Assembly (NCBI GenBank): GCA_020055645.1
Contig: CM034546.1
Span: 81,220,001 to 81,284,000, forward strand
DNA: 64,000 nt
Source of the DNA: Tomocerus qinae
Taxonomy: Eukaryota > Arthropoda > Collembola > Entomobryomorpha > Tomoceridae
Direction of reading: 5' to 3'
Part shown: one piece after another, positions 33,499-43,770 of the stretch
Layout of the letters: each line of letters opens with the position of its first letter
Numbering within the stretch: position 1 is the first letter of the stretch
The notes under the pieces: generated by a model
What the model was told of the DNA's origin: nothing
The model's input: only the letters and a program-made list of their open reading frames with translations
Database searches by the model: none
Translations under genes and position numbers: made by a program

Positions 33499-36400
33499 TA
33501 CCACCCCCAGTGATGGATCCACGGGGTCATCCACTTCGTCACGTTCAACGTCGATGTAGAAAAGTTTAGCCGCCGGTCTCCGCAACAGTCCAAATTGAGT
33601 CTTCACTTCGGCTACTCTCACCTTTCCATCCGAACCGGGAAAAATCTTGACTACTCTTCCTCTTGGCCAGCAGTTTCTTTCCAGGTTTCCATCTCCGATG
33701 AAAACTAAGTCCCCGATTTTAAGAGGCGCTGCTGGACGTGTCCATTTCTTCCTTCTCGTCAATGTCGGCAAATATTCTCGCAACCATCGCTTCCAAAAAT
33801 GGTCGGCTAATCTTTGGGCGATTCTCCATTGTCTTCTTAGGCAAAGGTCATCGTCGACGAACTTTCCAGGAACAACTGCTGCACTGGAGGCTCCAATCAA
33901 AAAATGATTGGGCGTAAGACAGTTGTCATCCTTCGGATCCAGGGATACTGGCGTCAAAGGTCTACTATTTACTATATTTTCCGCTTCCACGAACAGGGTG
34001 TGGAGTGTTTCTTCTCGGGGAGCTCTTTCTTTGAGCATGGCTTTTAGTGCGATTTTCACAGATCGCACTAGTCGTTCCCAGCTTCCCCCCATATGGGGCG
34101 CAGATGGTGGCAGGAAATGCCACTCAATTCCTCGAATTGTCATTGCTGTAGTAATAGCATCTTGATCCAGTTCTTGAAGAGCTTTCTTCAATTCGTTGTC
34201 GGCACCGTGGAAATTTGTTCCATTGTCGGAGTGCAGCTGCTGTGGGCTTCCTCTTCTTCCAATGAAACGTCTAATCGCCATTATTGCAGAGTCTGTATTT
34301 AACGATGCGGCGATTTCCAAGTGCACTGCACGGGTAGAGAGACATGTGAACAGAACACCATAGCGCTTCTCTCTCCGTCGTCCTATTGTCACCTCCATAG
34401 GACCAAAGTAATCCACTCCGGTGACAGTGAATGGTCTTGAATATCTTTTCAGTCGAAAGTCAGGTAGCAGTCCCATCTCAGGAATCCTTGGCTTTGCATC
34501 TGCAATTCTGCAAGCTTGGCAGGTCTTCTTAGCCTTCTTCACAGCAACTTTAAGTCCAATTATCCAGTATTTTTGACGAAGTTCATTCATAATGAATTCC
34601 GTGCCTTGATGTCCAGCTTTCTCATGGAAGTGTTTAACGAGTAATTTGGTGAACAAATTCTTAGAATCCAAAATTACCGGCTGTCCAAAATCCACAGTAA
34701 CATTTTCGGCTTTCTTTGTTCTTCCATCCATCCGTAGAACACCTTCCGAATCGATGAATGGTGACAAAGTTGCAATACGACTACTTGTAGGGAGTGTCTT
34801 CCCCTTTTCTAGCATGTCCAGTTCCAAAGGAAAACTTTCAGCCTGAGTCTTTTTCCACCATAGCTTTTCAGCTGCAACAATTTCTTCGGGAATCAGTTGA
34901 GTTGAAATTTTTGAATCCTTTTTCTTCAGCGTACTTTTCAGATTTGTCAAAAATCGATTTACCCATGCTGAAGATCGAACGAGTGATAACCAGGATGAAA
35001 ACGATCCAATCTCTGGTACAGAGAGCTTTCCATTCTTCTCACTGAGACTTTCCTTTTCTTTCTGGGGAACCTCGGCCGAAAGGCAGATCTTTTCGGTTTT
35101 GGTTTCCAAGTCCTCTGTCTGTACATCGTCCATTAAATTTTTCTTTTCTCGTGGCCACCCCGATTCATCTTTGAAAAGAAAATTCGGTCCATTGTACCAA
35201 CGGCAGTTCGGAGAAAACTCTGAATTGTCTCGGTCACGTGTGGCTTCGTCTGCAACGTTTTCGGCAGTCGGGACCCAGTGCCAGTTGTCCACGTTGGTGC
35301 TTTCTAGTATTTCCCCAATTCTATGAGCTACAAATGGCTTGTACTGTCTGGCGTCGGATCGCAGCCAGCAGAGTACGGTTCTTGAATCGCTCCAGAAATG
35401 TGTCGATTCGATTTTTATTTCATGTTCTTTACATATAGTCTTCGCAAGTCGACTCCCCATCACAGCAGCCTGAAGTTCTAGTCGTGGGATAGACATCGGG
35501 CGTAACGGAGAAACTCTTGTTTTAGCTGTGATGAATGCTGTTCGAATTTCACTTCCCATCTTGACACGCAGATAGGCCACAGAAGAAAAGGCTTTCTCAC
35601 TCGCGTCTACAAAAATGTGCAGCTGTGTTGATACTGCTTGATCAATCATAGGACAATAACATCTAGGAATTTGCACTTGTGTAACTCCTTGAAGCTCTTC
35701 CATCCAGTCTTTCCATTTCTCGTTCAGTGAACTAGACAATTCGTCGTCCCATCCTATGCCACTGCGCCAGACATCTTGCATCAGTATCTTCGCTTTCACG
35801 ATAAAGTGAGCCAAGAAACCGAGAGGATCGTAGATTGACATTACGATTCTCAAAGCCTCCCTCTTCGTCGGTATCTTGTCACCACGGATAATTTTCTTGT
35901 CGATCCGATGAAACTTACAAATGAATGTGAAGCTGTCACTGTTCGGGTTCCACTGAAGTCCGAGCACTCTCTCCGTAGGTAATTCCGATTCGAGATTTAA
36001 ATCTTTCTCTCCATGAGCTCTCAGGTTAGCTGGAATCTGCTGTAAGACTTTAATTGAACTACAGCTCCAATTTCTGATCTCGAATCCTCCGCGTCGCTGA
36101 ACTTCTATTATTTCACGGATGAGTTGAATGGCACTTTCTTCGTCATTGCGGCTATCCAACAAGTCGTCAACATAGTGGCGTTCAATAATTGATTTTGCAG
36201 CTTCTGGAAATTCTTCCATAAATTCTTCTGCGTTCCGGTTTTTGCACACTTGGGCCAAGCACGGAGATGATGTGGCGCCAAAGGTCATCGCAGTCATTTC
36301 ATATACTTCAGGGCTCTTTTTCTTGTCCGTCCCTCTCCACAAGAACCTCTGGGCGGGCAAGTCTTCTTTCCTTATTCGAATTTGATGGAACATCTCTCGA

Positions 36401-39141
36401 ATGTCCGCTGTAAAGCCGATTCTCCGCAGTCGGAATTGGAATAGCACTCCAACCAAGGGTCGTAGAAGATCCGGTCCTTTCAGTAACTCGTCATTTAGCG
36501 AAACTCCATGGCTTTTCGCTGCGGCGTCAAAAACAAGTCGAATTTTACCTGGCTTGTTTGGGTTGGTAACTCCGAAGTGTGGAAGGTACCAAGTCTTGTT
36601 ACATTCAACTTCTGCTTCTGCTGGATTCAGTTTTCGAGCGTAGCCCTTCTCAAGATATTCGCATATTTTTGCACTATATTGTTTTGCAAATTCAGGATCC
36701 TTAGTCATCTTCTTCTCCATAGAGTAGAGTCTCCTCAAAGCATTTTCTTTACTCTCTGGTAAATTTACTTCGTCGCTTCTCCATAGAAGGCCGGTTTCCC
36801 ATCTATCTCCTACTCGTCTAGTAGTTTTGTCGATGATAGATTGAGCTCGAACTTCCTCCTTGGATTTAGGTAAGTTAGCTGGGATCATCACCCCAAAATT
36901 TTCTGTTTTGAATGATTCCTTCATTAGTTGATGAAGCACGTCATCGGCGTAGTCATCAGAAATACGACAATTCACTTTTATGCAATCACTCTCGTCATTG
37001 AATAATTTTCTCGTAAGTAAAATTGATTCATAGTCGTCGTCGGGATCCACTTTAATAAAGTTGACTGGTTCATCTTCTCCGGCACGAAACTTCAACGCAT
37101 TACCGTACAATACCCAACCAAGTTTTGTACGACTGGCAATCGGTGCGTTGGCTGGCCCCTCTATCATCTGTCTTGGTGCGATGAGATGAGCATTATCCAA
37201 TCCGATTAATATCGTGGGTTTTGCATCTTTATACGAGGGTAGAGGAACACTAGATAAATATGCCCATTTCTTTTTGAGTCTTCTTATATCCACAGACTGA
37301 ACGGATAAACTTAGATCTGGGACAGTTCTGACATTACGAAGGTCAAACGATGTTTTCTTGTCACTACCGGTTATGGTCAATGACACACGTTCCGAGTTCT
37401 CTTCGTTTCGAATTGAATCTTTTATCCATTTTATTTTCAGACTTACGTTCGGGCCACTTGCTCCAATTTTCTTGGCAGTTTCTGATTCAACTAGAGTACA
37501 GGTTGCCGCGTCATCGAGCAATGCATAGGTAGACACGAAGCCTGCTGGGCCTTTCAGCATCACAGGAAGTATTTGCAGTAGCACCGCTTTCTCCTGGTCG
37601 ATCGTATTTTTGACTACTTCAGTCTCTTCTTCTGCAGGTTCAGCTTTTTCGGTGTTCTTTTTGTGTAGATACTTGTGATGAAAACTTTGACAGCCATCTT
37701 CTCTACACGGAGTTTTCCTATTGCATTCAGAAGCATGATGTCCAAACATTAAGCAAAGAAAACAAACCCTACGGTCTGTTACACAGGACCAACGACTGTC
37801 TACATCGTATTTAAGGAATATACGGCAGGTTTCTAAATCGTGGTTATTTTTCTTACAAAGTGAGCAGTACTTTTTGTGAGTTCGTTTCTTGTCTTCTGAT
37901 TTTTCAGATGTTGTGAGCACTGTCTCTTTTCCGTTTTTTCGTCCCTTGGTCTTATCTTCATTCTTCGAATCAGTAATAAACTTCGGCGTACTGATTCTAC
38001 TGGCTGCCTTAGAAATTACTTTCAGCCAGTCATTAAAATCCTTCAGATTTTCTGATTCAGAAATCGACATCAAGTGGGTACCCCATTGTAGTCTGAGGCT
38101 GGCTGGCAACTTCTCCACAAGTTCTTTTATGAGTTGAGGGTTGCTTAAATGTCTGTCACACTTGAGGGCTTCAACTGTAGACACAAGATTGCGCACAGAA
38201 TTTGAAAATTCTATTATTGTTTCAGGCTTACTTTCAACTGGTGACGGAGTAGACTTGGCCTTATCGATTAAAGTTTCGATTATGAACTCAGGTCTTCCAA
38301 AACTTGTCTCCAGAGTGTCAATTATTTCATCTACATTGTCAGGGGTCGTCATCATGGCTTGAACTGCTCTAAGGGCTCCATCTTTCAGGCACTTCGTCAG
38401 TCGGGCTAAATTGTCAATCTTGTTGTACTTGCAAACTTCCGTCGATTGTTTGTACATACAAATGAATCTCGGCCATTCAATCGGATTTCCGGCGAATACT
38501 GGCAAATCCTTAACTGTCGTCTGTCGAGCAAGAAATTTCTCCATGACATCATTTTCAGGTGATTTTCTTGCTGTCTGAATTGCTGCCGTCAATGCTTCAG
38601 TCAGCTGTTGCAGTGGCGTAGCAATTTCTTCGGGTTGAATGATTTCTACTGGATCAACGTCTTGTTGGCTTTGTACCCAGTCTTCAACTCGGTCATTTTG
38701 TGGGGGAACTTCACCGTCGTTTACTGTTCCATATTCGTCGTCAGAGCTTTCACTAGTTCCTTCGAAGTCATTTTCAGCTTCCTCTTCAATCTGTGCTTTA
38801 GAGAGGGCCAACTTTCGTTCTGCTAATTTCTTTTGTCTTTCGTTTGCCTTTTTTCTGGCTAGAAATTCTAGTCGTTTAGCTTCCAATTCCAAGAGATCAC
38901 TTTCTTCTTCGAGTTTGGCAAGCTCTTCGGCGTGTTGCAGTTCTGCTTCCATATTTCGTCTCTGAATACTACTGGCAGTTGTCTTTCTGCTGGAAACAGA
39001 TCCTGAACTTCCGGATTTGGCCTTATTGGCTCCAGTGATGACACTAATCGTCTTTCTCTTACGATCTGGTAAGGCTCCAAATTCTGCATCCTGTCCCTTC
39101 GTTCTTCGACTGCGTCTCGCGTCGGCTGGATCCATTGTCAC
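33334..39141 (-). CDS. BEL/Pao gag-pol polyprotein (1935 aa)
   Basis: Directs reverse transcription and integration of the element. Domain order: coiled-coil-rich gag start (~65-125); gag DUF1759-type region (FAGNPIEWPRFICMYKQS, ~215-350); Cys/His knuckles (CSLCKKNNHDLETC ~427, CFLCLMFGHHASEC, CREDGCQSFHH); aspartic protease of the DUF1758 type with LLDDAAT at ~543; RT with KIRLVFDAAAKSHG and catalytic YVDD at ~990; RNase H with IFVDASEKAF at ~1179; integrase with HFHEKAGH...CQAC zinc site (~1505), GVDYFGP, HSDNGTNF and GGSWERL (~1579-1687); DUF5641-like C-terminus with WPRGRVVKIFPGSDGKVR. No stops or shifts. The start ATG lies ~105 bases past the 5' LTR and gives the full gag. The last ~55 lysine/glutamate-rich residues are read from the 3' LTR. 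Known family; domain limits approximate. Confidence 0.95.
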   Translation of the reverse strand: MTMDPADARRSRRTKGQDAEFGALPDRKRKTISVITGANKAKSGSSGSVSSRKTTASSIQRRNMEAELQHAEELAKLEEESDLLELEAKRLEFLARKKANERQKKLAERKLALSKAQIEEEAENDFEGTSESSDDEYGTVNDGEVPPQNDRVEDWVQSQQDVDPVEIIQPEEIATPLQQLTEALTAAIQTARKSPENDVMEKFLARQTTVKDLPVFAGNPIEWPRFICMYKQSTEVCKYNKIDNLARLTKCLKDGALRAVQAMMTTPDNVDEIIDTLETSFGRPEFIIETLIDKAKSTPSPVESKPETIIEFSNSVRNLVSTVEALKCDRHLSNPQLIKELVEKLPASLRLQWGTHLMSISESENLKDFNDWLKVISKAASRISTPKFITDSKNEDKTKGRKNGKETVLTTSEKSEDKKRTHKKYCSLCKKNNHDLETCRIFLKYDVDSRWSCVTDRRVCFLCLMFGHHASECNRKTPCREDGCQSFHHKYLHKKNTEKAEPAEEETEVVKNTIDQEKAVLLQILPVMLKGPAGFVSTYALLDDAATCTLVESETAKKIGASGPNVSLKIKWIKDSIRNEENSERVSLTITGSDKKTSFDLRNVRTVPDLSLSVQSVDIRRLKKKWAYLSSVPLPSYKDAKPTILIGLDNAHLIAPRQMIEGPANAPIASRTKLGWVLYGNALKFRAGEDEPVNFIKVDPDDDYESILLTRKLFNDESDCIKVNCRISDDYADDVLHQLMKESFKTENFGVMIPANLPKSKEEVRAQSIIDKTTRRVGDRWETGLLWRSDEVNLPESKENALRRLYSMEKKMTKDPEFAKQYSAKICEYLEKGYARKLNPAEAEVECNKTWYLPHFGVTNPNKPGKIRLVFDAAAKSHGVSLNDELLKGPDLLRPLVGVLFQFRLRRIGFTADIREMFHQIRIRKEDLPAQRFLWRGTDKKKSPEVYEMTAMTFGATSSPCLAQVCKNRNAEEFMEEFPEAAKSIIERHYVDDLLDSRNDEESAIQLIREIIEVQRRGGFEIRNWSCSSIKVLQQIPANLRAHGEKDLNLESELPTERVLGLQWNPNSDSFTFICKFHRIDKKIIRGDKIPTKREALRIVMSIYDPLGFLAHFIVKAKILMQDVWRSGIGWDDELSSSLNEKWKDWMEELQGVTQVQIPRCYCPMIDQAVSTQLHIFVDASEKAFSSVAYLRVKMGSEIRTAFITAKTRVSPLRPMSIPRLELQAAVMGSRLAKTICKEHEIKIESTHFWSDSRTVLCWLRSDARQYKPFVAHRIGEILESTNVDNWHWVPTAENVADEATRDRDNSEFSPNCRWYNGPNFLFKDESGWPREKKNLMDDVQTEDLETKTEKICLSAEVPQKEKESLSEKNGKLSVPEIGSFSSWLSLVRSSAWVNRFLTNLKSTLKKKDSKISTQLIPEEIVAAEKLWWKKTQAESFPLELDMLEKGKTLPTSSRIATLSPFIDSEGVLRMDGRTKKAENVTVDFGQPVILDSKNLFTKLLVKHFHEKAGHQGTEFIMNELRQKYWIIGLKVAVKKAKKTCQACRIADAKPRIPEMGLLPDFRLKRYSRPFTVTGVDYFGPMEVTIGRRREKRYGVLFTCLSTRAVHLEIAASLNTDSAIMAIRRFIGRRGSPQQLHSDNGTNFHGADNELKKALQELDQDAITTAMTIRGIEWHFLPPSAPHMGGSWERLVRSVKIALKAMLKERAPREETLHTLFVEAENIVNSRPLTPVSLDPKDDNCLTPNHFLIGASSAAVVPGKFVDDDLCLRRQWRIAQRLADHFWKRWLREYLPTLTRRKKWTRPAAPLKIGDLVFIGDGNLERNCWPRGRVVKIFPGSDGKVRVAEVKTQFGLLRRPAAKLFYIDVERDEVDDPVDPSLGVVCRRILKVPPLETEKKVVEEGEKRQKEKPARESANLDSTRRASKARALQDKQSSD
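33499..33513 (-). other. BEL polypurine tract
   Basis: CACTGGGGGTGGTA lies immediately upstream of the 3' LTR in element orientation, the plus-strand primer position. Confidence 0.65.
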
Positions 39142-39229
39142 AGGTCAAAGTTCAAATGTCAATTTTTCACTTTATTCGGTTGTCACTATTCACTTGAAAA
39201 TCTAACTGTTTTCAAAGGACTGTTCATTC

Positions 39230-39246
39230 GGCTTCTCGAAGGACCA
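39230..39246 (-). other. BEL primer-binding site
   Basis: Directly after the 5' LTR, in element orientation: TGGTCCTTCGAGAAGCC. It begins with TGG, complementary to a tRNA CCA end; the specific tRNA was not identified. Confidence 0.7.
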
Positions 39247-39644
39247 TGTAAATCTTTCTATCTATCAGTGTATGTCTATCTGTTGTCTACTGCCTGGTGC
39301 AAAGTCGCCTGTCTGTGGTGATTACTTGCCCTGGCTAAAATGACCTTTAAAATGGATCTTTTAATAATTCAAATCTGGTCAAGTGTGCATCTGTGTTTAA
39401 TCTATTTTATTCTACACAGGAAAATCGCACTAACAAACAATGAATCAATAATATAAATTTAAATTCAAAATTATTAGTGCTAGTCACTGCTCTGCTTGTC
39501 TTGCAATGCTCTCGCTTTGCTTGCTCGGCGTGTACTGTCCAAATTTGCACTCTCTCGTGCTGGCTTCTCTTTCTGACGTTTTTCTCCTTCTTCCACAACC
39601 TTCTTTTCCGTCTCTAGTGGCGGTACTTTTAAAATACGACGACA
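39247..39644 (-). repeat. BEL 5' LTR
   Basis: Same 398 bp as the 3' LTR with no difference seen by eye. It therefore also carries the coding tail as an untranslated duplicate (frame 39480-39710 is that shadow). Confidence 0.95.
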
Positions 39645-40054
39645 ATCAGTATACGTAGACATGGATGATAGGTTGAAAAAGACCATGGCTACATACAATG
39701 CCGTGGACATCGCAATTCACTGCTGCTCAATTGCTGAAAAATGACCACAATAACAAAGGAAAAAAGAAATTCCCAGCGACGAATTCTACAACTAATGAAA
39801 TGTCCCCTCCTAAAGAGTCAGGCCACATATCGGAGAAAGAAAACATAAAACGTCGTAAATTATAAGGTTGAATTACAAAGGTTTACATATTACTTAACCT
39901 TATTTGACATTTACCATGTTTTCATTTTTCATTGACCGTTTTCTTTACTTTAAATGTGTTAAATAACTTTTCAGCAATATAACCTTATCACTTTGTCTTA
40001 ATATAATTATTAAGCATTTGTTTAGGTTTTACCAAACTTTGAGTTCATTACGTT
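39645..40054 (+). mobile_element. Right part of MULE-derived copy 2
   Basis: Continues the sequence interrupted by the BEL element and matches the minus strand of copy 1 (29480-29025): gtagacatggatgataggtt, cgcaattcactgctgctca, cataaaacgtcgtaaatta. No coding content recognised. Confidence 0.75.
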
Positions 40055-40195
40055 TGTACGGTTGTAAAACAGCCGTATGTGGTTGTAAAACTGCGGTACA
40101 TGGTTGTAAAACTTCAGTAGTTGGTTGTTAAACTGCAGTGCGTGGTTGTAATACTGCAGTGTCTGGTTGTAAAACTGCAGTCCCTGGTTGTAAAA
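40055..40195. repeat. ~20-bp minisatellite, second block
   Basis: Seven units of ggttgtaaaactgcagt-type sequence, the same family as 29775-29995. Both blocks end next to gatgtgaaaattcc. Confidence 0.85.
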
Positions 40196-40235
40196 CTTTT
40201 GATGTGAAAATTCCTGGATCGATCCCAATTTCATG

Positions 40236-40272
40236 CCTCATCAACCGCTATAGCGGAATGGGGTCATCCATA
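40236..40272. repeat. Fragment of the 15.7-16.6 kb repeat family
   Basis: ccgctatagcggaatggggt followed by catcca matches the palindromic part of that ~130-bp unit. Confidence 0.6.
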
Positions 40273-40484
40273 TCAAATCAAATCATAGCTTTATTGTCAA
40301 GTTCTTCAGCACAAGTATACACAGATACTGTTCTCCCAGATCATACATAAATACAATTTGATTAAGTACTACAACCGAAGAGAGGATAGTAATATTAACC
40401 ATCTCTAACCCGATAAAAAGGTTTGTCGTGTGTCGTGTGCGTGTTCCATGTGTATATAGCCGCGTAAGATATAAATACTTATTA
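40273..40484 (-). mobile_element. LINE 3' UTR/tail fragment
   Basis: On the minus strand the sequence ends cttgacaataaagctatg followed by (ATTTG)n. The ttgacaataaagc phrase is shared with the LINE tail at 28320, suggesting a related, strongly 5'-truncated insertion. Confidence 0.45.
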
Positions 40485-40644
40485 CAAGGCCGCAGCGAGG
40501 GGGGCACCGGGGCACGTGCCCCCCCCCCCCCGAAATCGAGAAAAATAAAGAAATTTTTGTCCGAAATCGCAAAAAATCGCTAAAATTTTCCGAAGATAAT
40601 TTTTCTCGGTGCCCCTCCCGAAATTTTTTTTTGCTGTGGCCCTG
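40485..40644. mobile_element. Short MITE of the 'ggccgcagc' family, copy 1
   Basis: Ends CAAGGCCGCAGC and GCTGTGGCCCTG are imperfect inverse repeats. A long C run and cgaaatcgagaaaaataaag follow the left end. Related to 41740-41887 and 57955-58042. No clear target duplication at this copy. Confidence 0.6.
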
Positions 40645-41456
40645 TTATTGGATTGGAATTCTGGGCGCGCATTAGAGGGCAGGCGATAGCTTCACATCCT
40701 GCGCACAGGTTTCCTCGCCATCATTTTGATTATGAGTACTCGGTCTGTGACGGGCAACCACAAAATCACGAGGTTTAGAGCATTCTATTCATGCGCTCCC
40801 GAGTATGAAATATATTATTATACTACTAACAGAATTTTACTCGATGCCTGTTTGTGGCATACATGCACAATGCGTGCTGCAGAACGAAGGGAGAGAAAAG
40901 TTTGTTTGTGTTTATTGTAGGCATAAGCTTAATCTTTGCTTAACGTTAACACCACTCACACTCTTTAGCCCAAGTAGTAAGCGCGCCGCTCATACAGCTG
41001 TTTGGCGAAAATCCTCCCAAACGTGTTGGGGTACATTATTGAAAACATTAAATTCTATAAAATTCTGATGTTTGACATTTTCTTTAAATACTTTACAAAA
41101 ATAAAATACCTAAAGAAATTTTAAATTGTTCCATTTTTAGGAATTCGATTTTTTAAAACTATTTAGAGGAAATGTCAACCATCAAAATTATAGAATCTGT
41201 TACTGGATATTTCTGGACTCCAATTTCAAATCTGTAAGTACCATCAAAATTAAATGCTTGGTTCGGGATGGTTTTCGCCAAATGTAACAACAGGTTTTCA
41301 AAAATTGGGAGTTTCAAATTCGATGGAGGTTGACCCGCATTTTTAGGCGTGTTAAGTTAGACCCAAAAAATGAATATCCGACCAAGCACAACAATAAGTG
41401 TAAAAGTTAGTTTCTAGGAAACAAGAGGAAAGTTTATGATTGATGATTTATTAGAA
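40645..41456. other. Unassigned intergenic DNA
   Basis: No gene recognised. Contains one arm of the tacattattgaaaacatt motif family (about 41028-41050). Frames 40726-40920 and 40805-41068 overlap in different phases and have no motif. Confidence 0.4.
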
Positions 41457-41728
41457 GAGAGCTTTACACACTCACTATAAATTAGCATTAGCAACAATGT
41501 CACTGCTTTAGTACAAAATAGATTTCCATTGCCGTCAATGTCATAGTAACGTTCGAATGACATTGCTCACCAAGTCACCACATTTTAGTTGGTTTTTGAA
41601 AATCATCGAATATTTTACAATACATTGACGTCAATGCTATGGAAATCGGCTAGGCCAATGTGATTCGAACCTATGACAGTCCCTCCCACTATGAACGCTC
41701 GAATCCCATTGGGCTAGGCTACCATGGG
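41457..41728 (-). mobile_element. tRNA-derived SINE-like element
   Basis: The minus-strand head (about 41725-41640) has an A-box-like GGTAGCCTAGCCCAATGGG and a B-box GGTTCGAATCA about 35 bases later, the layout of an RNA polymerase III promoter. The body continues to about 41457. The left limit is not certain. Confidence 0.5.
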
Positions 41729-41739
41729 GGTTTCGGATA

Positions 41740-41887
41740 CAGAGCTGCAGCCAGGGATGACCAGCCCCCCCCACCCCGAAATCGAAGAAAAGAAAGGAAT
41801 TTATGCCTTCAAACCCGCGAAAATAGTATATAATTTCATTTATAATTTGTCGGTCTCCACCGAAATTTTTTTCTGGATGCGGCCCTG
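41740..41887. mobile_element. Short MITE of the 'ggccgcagc' family, copy 2
   Basis: Ends CAGAGCTGCAGCCAGG and ctggatgcggccctg. Flanks are ttcggata and ttcggtta, an 8-bp duplication with one mismatch, which points to hAT. Inside: C-run, cgaaatcgaagaaaagaaag. Confidence 0.65.
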
Positions 41888-41895
41888 TTCGGTTA

Positions 41896-42410
41896 CGATT
41901 TAAGATTAATGTACTTTTCAGGGGTAAATTTTGGATATTATATTTACTTCGTTAGCAACCAACCGTGGAGTCAATCCTTAATTGAATAATTTAGTGGGAT
42001 GATATCTGTGCGCGGATAACCTGCCATCCCGCGCGAAGGTAAAATGTCACAAAATTGCAATTATGTGAGCCTTTTTCGGCTTTCCACTCACGGCCGCTTG
42101 TGAGGTTAGAGCGTCGAGAACGGCCAGCCATAAGGTGAAATAAAATATTATCTTTTATGTGACCTTCTTGAGGATTTTGTAAAATCGGCTGAATATTATA
42201 AAAATAAGTTCTGAAAAATTCACGTTTTGAAAAACAAATGGACATGGACTGTGTTCCTTGGGTTTGGGTGTGAGAAAGTAAGGTTGTTGGTTCTAATATC
42301 ACATTTATTTCCAGCCAAATCCTTTTTATTAAGGCCTGAGTATAGTGACGGCCTAGGTATATTGACGGGCTCGTACACAGCTAAAGTATTTAAGTAATGA
42401 TATTGTGAAT
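41896..42410. other. Unassigned intergenic DNA
   Basis: No gene recognised. Contains gcgcggataacctgcc near 42010, vaguely like gcgcgcattagagggcagg near 40668, which may indicate another short dispersed repeat. Confidence 0.35.
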
Positions 42411-42977
42411 GTGTGTGTGTTAAGGGGAGAGCACGGCTACTACTATTGATTAGTAGAGCTATGCTACCGCTCAAGCCGCGAGGGCTTAATTGCAGTGACT
42501 CCCGGAACAACTTTACTAAGTGTACAGACTTACACGAAGAGACTTAGTGAAGAGTACTGAACCATGAGACGGAACGACTCAACACTATCCCGCAACTCGA
42601 TCTGGTGAGCAGGCAGAGAGGGACCGGGACATGTAAGCCGACCACTAGTGACCACCTTCAAATCACTTATGGCAGTCTACTTCAACCCATTTTATCACCT
42701 CATGTGCATCCCATTGTCCAGACTTGTGCTAGGTAGAACTCGTAGCACGTATACAGAACAATCCATACACTACAGACAGGGCATTGATAGATAATCATAT
42801 TGTCACTGAGATAGCCGATAGGCAAATCAATGCTAATAACGAATATACGGCAATGACAGCTTCTCCCAGCTCCAGACTACTTCCCTTTTGGACCTGAGGC
42901 GCTCCAGAGATTCGAACTCCAGACCTCAGCCTGAGAAGCGGCTGTTTAGACCAATAGACAGACCTGTACGCCGAATG
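42411..42977 (-). mobile_element. Long tRNA-derived SINE, copy A
   Basis: The minus-strand head reads CATTCGGCGTACAGGTCTG, then an A-box-like tggtctaaacagc and a B-box agttcgaatctc, with a possible anticodon stem CAGCC/GGCTG. About 490 bases of body follow and it ends in a (AC)n tail. Copy B at 44032-44584 is the inverse partner and matches along its whole length. Confidence 0.7.
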
Positions 42978-43004
42978 GAAATGTAGTCAGCAGTCCTAGC
43001 CAGA

Positions 43005-43560
43005 CCTTAATCTTACTAAATACCCCCAAAAGATTTTGTTTCAGCAAAGCAAACGATTTTTCACGTTCGACTCTTATAGGTAACTTATCCCACACTAGCG
43101 CACCTCTATAAGCAAAAGAATTTTTTTTAAAATCGTATTAAACTTAGGCAATGATACGGTGTACGCTTCTCTAGTCGATCTTAGTCGATTGATTAAGGCA
43201 CTTTTTTAGTAAATTAAACATAGTAGTACATTGATGATGTATGTACAACTGATTTTAAGCTTGTCAATCAGATGCAGGTAGTTTAGGCAAGGAAAGTCTC
43301 TTAATATCATAAAATGATACTGTAATATGACTTCTTTGGATATGTCTTTTAAGATTGCTGTGCAACGATTCCAGCGAGTTAGTTGTTCTGTGATAGTTTG
43401 TATCAAAGTGATTCCATATTTCTCTGTAAGCAATATTTCGCATAGAGAAGTATTAATGCTTAAAGTATTAAACATTTTAATAATATGGGTAGACAGTTTT
43501 ATGAAGATTACAAAATACCTAAAAAATAAGGCTTCAGATTCGTCTATAGTCGAGTAGGCA
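43005..43560 (-). pseudogene. LINE ORF2 C-terminal relic
   Basis: Minus-strand reading near 43150-43010 gives FAYRGALVWDKLPIRVERE, the ending typical of CR1-like LINEs. The upstream part of the 43206-43700 frame (TRWNRCTAILKD, MILRDFPCLNYLHLIDKLK) probably belongs to the same relic. Frame broken, no tail identified. Confidence 0.45.
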
Positions 43561-43770
43561 TCATCAATGTCTTGAAGATGCACAAATGGTAATGAAAGTA
43601 TCTTCGGAAACCATTTTCTCTGTTTACTATCGTTATCGTATGCAGCAGTGAGTCCAAGATTTTGAATTCTTTTCCAAATTGCTTGACCAAGGTGGAACAT
43701 GCATCCTTTAATTTCAGATTTTGGAATAGTTTTGATGGCAATGAAAACACATATTTCAAAATCAAGCTGA
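43540..43770 (-). pseudogene. MULE transposase core fragment
   Basis: Minus-strand reading gives DFEICVF, SEIKGCMFHLGQAIWKRIQ, then RKWFPKILSLPFVHLQDID. DFE...KGC.FH..QA..RKIQ is the conserved second half of the MULE DDE core. It joins directly into unrelated LINE-like sequence at ~43540, so it is a truncated relic. It does not overlap in domain content with the C-terminal MULE fragment at 32591. Confidence 0.65.

Larger units (their letters stand above)
33101..39644 (-). mobile_element. Complete BEL/Pao LTR retrotransposon
   Basis: A 6544-bp element on the minus strand with two 398-bp LTRs, a primer-binding site, a purine tract, one long gag-pol frame and a 5-bp duplication atcag (33096-33100 and 39645-39649). 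The paralogous MULE copy at ~29430 has a single atcag in the same context, proving the target. The LTRs look identical on reading and the frame is open, so the insertion is young. There is no env-like frame. Confidence 0.95.

Noticed and set aside
34646-38965. Many plus-strand frames of 60-108 codons
   Set aside because: Antisense shadows of the BEL gag-pol coding strand.
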